Shown here piece after piece: positions 60,118 to 64,000 of a stretch of DNA of 64,000 nucleotides. A program made the position numbers and the translations under genes. Below the pieces are notes generated by a model. That model was not told where the DNA came from. It ran no database searches and worked only from the letters and a program-made list of their open reading frames with translations. The stretch's first letter is position 1; every line of letters begins with the position of its first letter. Source of the stretch: Solibacteraceae bacterium (GTDB taxonomy: Bacteria; Acidobacteriota; Terriglobia; Bryobacterales; Bryobacteraceae). Where the stretch lies: positions 1-64,000 of the forward strand of contig JALSRK010000045.1 of assembly GCA_026984795.1 (NCBI GenBank), given 5' to 3'.

Positions 60118-62139
60118 GTGGAGTTGGAGCCGGTTCCCGAATCCCAAGGAACGCGAAGGCTACGGTGGCTGATTCGCGGCGCCCTGGTCTGGGCGCTGGT
60201 GATCTTCGCCCGTCTGATTGACCTGCAAGTCATTCACCACGAACAGTACCGCCGCCAGGCAATCCGACAGAGTTGGGACGAACTGGAGGTGCCGGCGCCG
60301 CGGGGGCGCATCACAGACCGTTCCGGCGAAACTCTGGCGATCAGCATCCCCGCCGAAACGATCGTCTTGAACCCAAAGCGCATTCCCGATCTCTCGGTCG
60401 CCGTTGACATCTTCACCGAGGTGCTCGGCCTGGACCGCGAGCGGCTCCAGGAGCGCCTCGAGTGGGCCGTGGCCCATCGCCGCGGCTACCTGCCCATCAA
60501 GCGGCGCATCAGCCGCGAGGAGGCGAAGAAGGTCCGCGGCATGAACCTCGATTGGGTGGAGATCCATCCCGACAGCCTGCGCCGGTACCCGAAAGGAACG
60601 CTCGCGGCAAACGTCATCGGCAGTGTCGATTGGTGGGGGGAAGGCAACGCCGGCCTGGAGCTGAGCTGGAACGAGCGGCTCCGGGGGCGTCCCGGCACGT
60701 TGCGGATCATGCGGGACGCCCGCGGCAAAGCGATCGAGACCGAGGTTCTGAGTCCGCCGGAACCGGGGGCTGATGTGGGACTCTCGATCGACGAGCGAAT
60801 CCAGTATTTCGCCGACCGGGCCTTGCACCGTGCGGCCAGGCAGTGGCGCGCGGCCAGCGGGAGCCTCGTGGCGATGAACCCGAAAACGGGCGAGATCCTG
60901 GCCATGTCCAGCTACCCGAGTTTCGATCCGAACCGCCGGGTGCGGTCCCCGGGGGAGCTGCGCCGGCGCGTGAACCAGGCCATCACTACTCCCTTCGAAC
61001 CGGGTTCGGTCTTCAAGATCGTGACGCTGTCCGCCGGGCTGGAGGCGGCCGGGCTGCAGCCGTCCACATTGATCGATTGCGGCAACGGGGTGATCCGCCT
61101 GTTCCGCCGCCGCATCCATGACATTCACTCTTACGGCACGATGCCGCTCGAGAAAGTGCTCTGGAAGTCGTCGAACATCGGCGCCATCCAGGTAGCGTTG
61201 CGTGTCGGCGAGCGGCCGCTGCTCGAGTACGTGCGGCGCTTCGGTTTCGGCCGCCGGACCGGGATCGAACTACCCGCCGAGTCGGCCGGCCTGGTGCGGG
61301 ATCTGAGCCAGTGGCGCCGGACGTCGATCGCTTCGGTGGCGATGGGGCACGAGATCAGCGTGACGACGTTGCAATTGGCGCTGGCGACCTCGGTCATCGC
61401 GAATGGGGGGCTCCTGCCGAGGCCGCGGCTCGTGCTGTGGACGCAGCGGCCGGGCGGCGGGAAAGAAACCATCGAAGGGCCTCCGCCCCAGCGCGTGCTG
61501 AAGCCGGAAACGGCCATTGCGATGCGCCGCATGATGGAGGGCGTGGTTCTGCATGGGACAGGGACGCGGGCGCGCCTGGCGGGCTACAGCGCCGGCGGCA
61601 AGACGGGATCGGCGCAGATCTTCGATTTCGAGACGGGCCGCTATTCCCACCGCTACAACGCCTCGTTCGTAGGCTTCGCCCCGGTACAGGATCCGGCGGT
61701 GGTCATCGTGGTCACGCTGAACGGCGTCGATCGATACGGCGGCATAGTGGCGGCGCCGGTGTTCCGCGAGGTGGCGCAGGCGGCGCTCCGCATCCTCGGC
61801 GTGGTGCCGGACGTGGTGAAGCCTGCCCCCGAGCCGGTGGAAGCAGAGGAAGCTTACGACGACCTGGCTCTCGCCGGCCTGGGAGACGCTCCGGCCCGGC
61901 CGCCACGTCCCGCGCCGGAGCCAGCGGTCGAAGAGGCCTCTGTGACGCCCTCCCCGTATGTCTTCGGGCCGCGGGCGCCGAACCTTTACGGCAAGACTTT
62001 GCGGCGGGTGCTGGAAGAGACTTCGCGGGCGGGGCTCAGGGTGGAATACTCGGGCGCGGGCCTTGTGCGGGCGCAGTATCCACCGCCCGGGGCGGTGCTG
62101 CCGGCGGGAGAGCCGTTGGTGGTGGAGCTGGCGCGGTAG
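60118..62139 (+). CDS. ftsI: Peptidoglycan transpeptidase FtsI (PBP3) with C-terminal PASTA domain
   Basis: A 673-residue class B penicillin-binding protein. A membrane helix (WLIRGALVWALVIFARLIDL) and the dimerisation/pedestal domain (APRGRITDRSGETLA) precede the transpeptidase domain, with SXXK (PGSVFKI), SXN (WKSSNIG) and KTG (GGKTGSAQ). A single PASTA domain (about 615-673, YGKTLRRVLEETSRAGLRVEY) follows a Pro-rich linker. PASTA is more usual in Gram-positive PBPs and spore SpoVD. GTG 60118 is the start; ftsL ends 19 nt earlier. FtsI makes septal cross-links. Confidence 0.93.
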   Translation: MELEPVPESQGTRRLRWLIRGALVWALVIFARLIDLQVIHHEQYRRQAIRQSWDELEVPAPRGRITDRSGETLAISIPAETIVLNPKRIPDLSVAVDIFTEVLGLDRERLQERLEWAVAHRRGYLPIKRRISREEAKKVRGMNLDWVEIHPDSLRRYPKGTLAANVIGSVDWWGEGNAGLELSWNERLRGRPGTLRIMRDARGKAIETEVLSPPEPGADVGLSIDERIQYFADRALHRAARQWRAASGSLVAMNPKTGEILAMSSYPSFDPNRRVRSPGELRRRVNQAITTPFEPGSVFKIVTLSAGLEAAGLQPSTLIDCGNGVIRLFRRRIHDIHSYGTMPLEKVLWKSSNIGAIQVALRVGERPLLEYVRRFGFGRRTGIELPAESAGLVRDLSQWRRTSIASVAMGHEISVTTLQLALATSVIANGGLLPRPRLVLWTQRPGGGKETIEGPPPQRVLKPETAIAMRRMMEGVVLHGTGTRARLAGYSAGGKTGSAQIFDFETGRYSHRYNASFVGFAPVQDPAVVIVVTLNGVDRYGGIVAAPVFREVAQAALRILGVVPDVVKPAPEPVEAEEAYDDLALAGLGDAPARPPRPAPEPAVEEASVTPSPYVFGPRAPNLYGKTLRRVLEETSRAGLRVEYSGAGLVRAQYPPPGAVLPAGEPLVVELAR

Positions 62140-63636
62140 GTGGCGATGATGACGGTGGCCGACGTTCTCGAAAGGGTGGAGGTTCAGGCTGGACTGGAGC
62201 CGGAGGTCGCCGGCCGGCCCGTCACCGGGCTCGAATACGACTCGCGCCGCGTCGAGCCGGGCCATCTCTTCTTCGCCTTCCTGGGCCAGCGCTTCGACGG
62301 CCGCCGGTTCGCCCCGGAGGCGCGGAAACGGGGCGCGGTGGCGGTCGTCTGCGAGACGCCGCAGCCGGACTACGACCGAGGTCCGTGGATCCAGGTTCGC
62401 CACGGGCGCAAGGCGCTGGCGCTGGCTTCGCGGAACTTCTACCAGCAGGCGGCCGGAGCGGTCGCCGTCACCGGCATCACCGGAACGAACGGCAAGACGA
62501 CGACCGCCTATCTGCTCGACTCGGTGCTGCGCGCCGCCGGCTACACCACGGCGATGATCGGCACCATCGAATACGTGCTGGCGGGCCAGCCGCGGCCGGC
62601 CGACAACACGACGCCGGAGTCGCTGGACGTCTACCGGATCCTCGACGAACTACAGCGGGCGGGCGGCACCCACGCCGTCATGGAGGTCTCTTCGCACGCG
62701 CTGGATCAGGGCCGGGTCTACGGGCTTCCGTTCCATACCGCGGTTTTTACGAATCTGAGCCGGGATCACCTCGACTATCACGGCACGATGGAGGACTACT
62801 TCCGGGCCAAATGCCTCCTGTTTCAGCCCGACGGCCGGCCGGCGCCGGCCCACGCCGCTATCAACGCCGACGATGCCTGGGGCGCCAAGATCCCGCTGGC
62901 CGAGAGTACGAAGGCGCTGCGGTACGGCTTCAGCGCCGAAGCGGACGTCCGAGCCGCCGGGATCTCGGCCGGATTCGAAGGCGTTCGGTTCCAGCTCGAG
63001 TGCCCCGGCGGAACGTACCGGGTGGAGTCGCCGCTGCTCGGCCGGGTAAACGCTTACAACATCCTGGCCGCGTTCACCGCCGGCCTGACCTACTCCCTGG
63101 AGCCGGAGGCGATCCTCGAGGGCATTCGCACCTGCCGCCGCGTGCCGGGCCGCTTCGAGCGCATCGACGAGGGCCAGCCGTTCCTGGTGATCGTCGATTA
63201 CGCGCACACCGACGACGCCCTCCGCAACGTGCTGGCGGCGGCGCGGGATCTGAATCCGAAGCGCATCCTCACCGTCTTCGGTTGCGGCGGCGACCGCGAC
63301 CGCGCCAAGCGCCCGCTGATGGGCGAGGCGGCGGCGCAAGGTTCGGACTTCGTCGTCGTCACCTCGGACAATCCCCGGTCGGAGGACCCGCTGGCGATCA
63401 TCAACGACGCGCTGGTAGGGCTGCGCCGCTACGACGTGCCGCACCGGACCGAGCCGGACCGGGAAGCGGCCATCCGGCTGGCGCTCGGGGAAGCCCGCGC
63501 CGGGGACCTCGTGTTGATCGCCGGCAAGGGCCACGAGACGTACCAGGTGGTCAAAGACCGGAAGATTCCCTTCGACGACCGCGAAGCCGCCCGCCGCATC
63601 CTGGGCGAATTCGGCTACCGCAAGGAGGCCTCATGA
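62140..63636 (+). CDS. murE: UDP-MurNAc-tripeptide synthetase MurE (meso-DAP type)
   Basis: A 498-residue Mur ligase. It has the ATP-binding GITGTNGKTTTAYLLD, the central VMEVSSHALDQGR and the DNPR motif in VTSDNPRSEDPLAI, which selects meso-diaminopimelate rather than lysine. It adds the third amino acid of the peptidoglycan stem in the cytoplasm. GTG 62140 immediately follows the ftsI stop; ATG 62146 or 62149 are alternatives. Its stop overlaps the murF ATG. A meso-DAP MurE fits a Gram-negative wall. Confidence 0.95.
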   Translation: MAMMTVADVLERVEVQAGLEPEVAGRPVTGLEYDSRRVEPGHLFFAFLGQRFDGRRFAPEARKRGAVAVVCETPQPDYDRGPWIQVRHGRKALALASRNFYQQAAGAVAVTGITGTNGKTTTAYLLDSVLRAAGYTTAMIGTIEYVLAGQPRPADNTTPESLDVYRILDELQRAGGTHAVMEVSSHALDQGRVYGLPFHTAVFTNLSRDHLDYHGTMEDYFRAKCLLFQPDGRPAPAHAAINADDAWGAKIPLAESTKALRYGFSAEADVRAAGISAGFEGVRFQLECPGGTYRVESPLLGRVNAYNILAAFTAGLTYSLEPEAILEGIRTCRRVPGRFERIDEGQPFLVIVDYAHTDDALRNVLAAARDLNPKRILTVFGCGGDRDRAKRPLMGEAAAQGSDFVVVTSDNPRSEDPLAIINDALVGLRRYDVPHRTEPDREAAIRLALGEARAGDLVLIAGKGHETYQVVKDRKIPFDDREAARRILGEFGYRKEAS

Positions 63637-64000
63637 AGCTCTCCCTGCGGGAAGCGGCGGCGGCCATGCAAGCGCGGGGCGAGGTTCGCGACCGGCGCGT
63701 CTCCGGCTGGAGCGTGGACACGCGCACGCTCACCGAGGGCGACGTCTTCTTCGCCTTGCGGGGCCCGAACCACGACGGGCACGACTTTGTCGCCGAGGCA
63801 TTCGAGAAAGGGGCGGCGGCGGCGGTTGTCGAGCGCGAGGTAGCCGCGGCCGGGCCGCTGCTGATGGTTTCCGACACGTTGCATTCTCTCCAATCCCTTG
63901 CAGCCTGGGTCCGCCGGCGCTGGCCGGGTACGGTAGTCGCCGTCACGGGCAGCGCCGGCAAGACCACCACCAAGGATGTGATCGCCGCCCTGCTGGCCGC
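63633..64000 (+). CDS. murF: UDP-MurNAc-tripeptide D-alanyl-D-alanine ligase MurF (partial)
   Basis: The first 122 codons are visible before the window ends. ATG 63633 overlaps the murE stop (ATGA), with AAGGAGG upstream. The N-terminal domain (LREAAAAMQARGEVRDRRVS, DTRTLTEGDVFFALRGPNHD) and the start of the ATP-binding motif (VTGSAGKTTTKDV) identify MurF, which adds D-Ala-D-Ala to the stem peptide. It continues beyond 64000. Confidence 0.93.
   Translation, partial: MKLSLREAAAAMQARGEVRDRRVSGWSVDTRTLTEGDVFFALRGPNHDGHDFVAEAFEKGAAAAVVEREVAAAGPLLMVSDTLHSLQSLAAWVRRRWPGTVVAVTGSAGKTTTKDVIAALLA

Overview
The window is G+C-rich chromosomal DNA of a diderm (Gram-negative) bacterium. I infer an Acidobacteriota member, perhaps near Solibacter/Bryobacterales. 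The grounds are the gene content (GH127, GH29, sulfatase, secreted Ig-like proteins, DUF1684 and DUF1326 proteins, many doubled-CXXCH cytochromes), a meso-DAP-type MurE, and a cysteine-rich insertion in RpoB. No 16S rRNA lies in the window, so placement is inference.

Layout. 1-13.1 kb is the translation/transcription superoperon: tuf end, tRNA-Trp, secE, nusG, rplK, rplA, rplJ, rplL, rpoB, rpoC, closed by a strong terminator. 13.1-18.1 kb holds a desaturase, an Hsp70-like ATPase, an FKBP isomerase, a secreted RraA-like protein and a DUF1684 protein. 18.2-22.7 kb is a first electron-transfer locus: a triheme c7-type cytochrome, a Fis-type regulator, then an octaheme cytochrome, a four-cluster Fe-S protein and an NrfD quinol module, in the order of the Geobacter Cbc (CbcSTU-type) complexes. 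22.7-28.8 kb has dksA behind a long structured leader, nuoB-pgeF, and sugar-metabolism genes. 28.9-33.1 kb is a three-gene run of secreted proteins with Ig-like and propeller-like folds.

33.2-45.8 kb is the most interesting part. It is a roughly 12 kb minus-strand cluster with three large multiheme cytochromes (12, 12 and 13 heme motifs), a small tetraheme cytochrome, three paralogous six-bladed beta-propellers, an outer-membrane beta-barrel, a thioredoxin-fold/TPR protein, a dedicated regulator (HTH + eight-cysteine module + degenerate receiver) and a terminal small secreted protein. The tetraheme protein has the spacing and sequence hallmarks of the OmcE family, whose Geobacter member polymerises into extracellular cytochrome filaments. 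One large cytochrome begins with a diverged copy of the same tetraheme module. I read the cluster as a candidate extracellular electron conduit, probably with a cytochrome filament. The inner-membrane quinol complex at 19.7-22.6 kb could feed it.

46.0-57.6 kb is accessory: GH127 lipoprotein, Ser/Thr kinase, CsgG-like protein, DUF1326 protein, a VapBC pair, an orphan of unknown function, a frameshifted GH29 alpha-L-fucosidase, an alpha/beta hydrolase and a sulfatase. 58.1-64.0 kb starts the division/cell-wall (dcw) cluster: an MraZ-type operator, mraZ, rsmH, ftsL, ftsI, murE and the start of murF.

A recurring signal is a TANNNT -10 hexamer ending exactly 9 nt before the ATG of five metabolic genes, which suggests leaderless transcripts.
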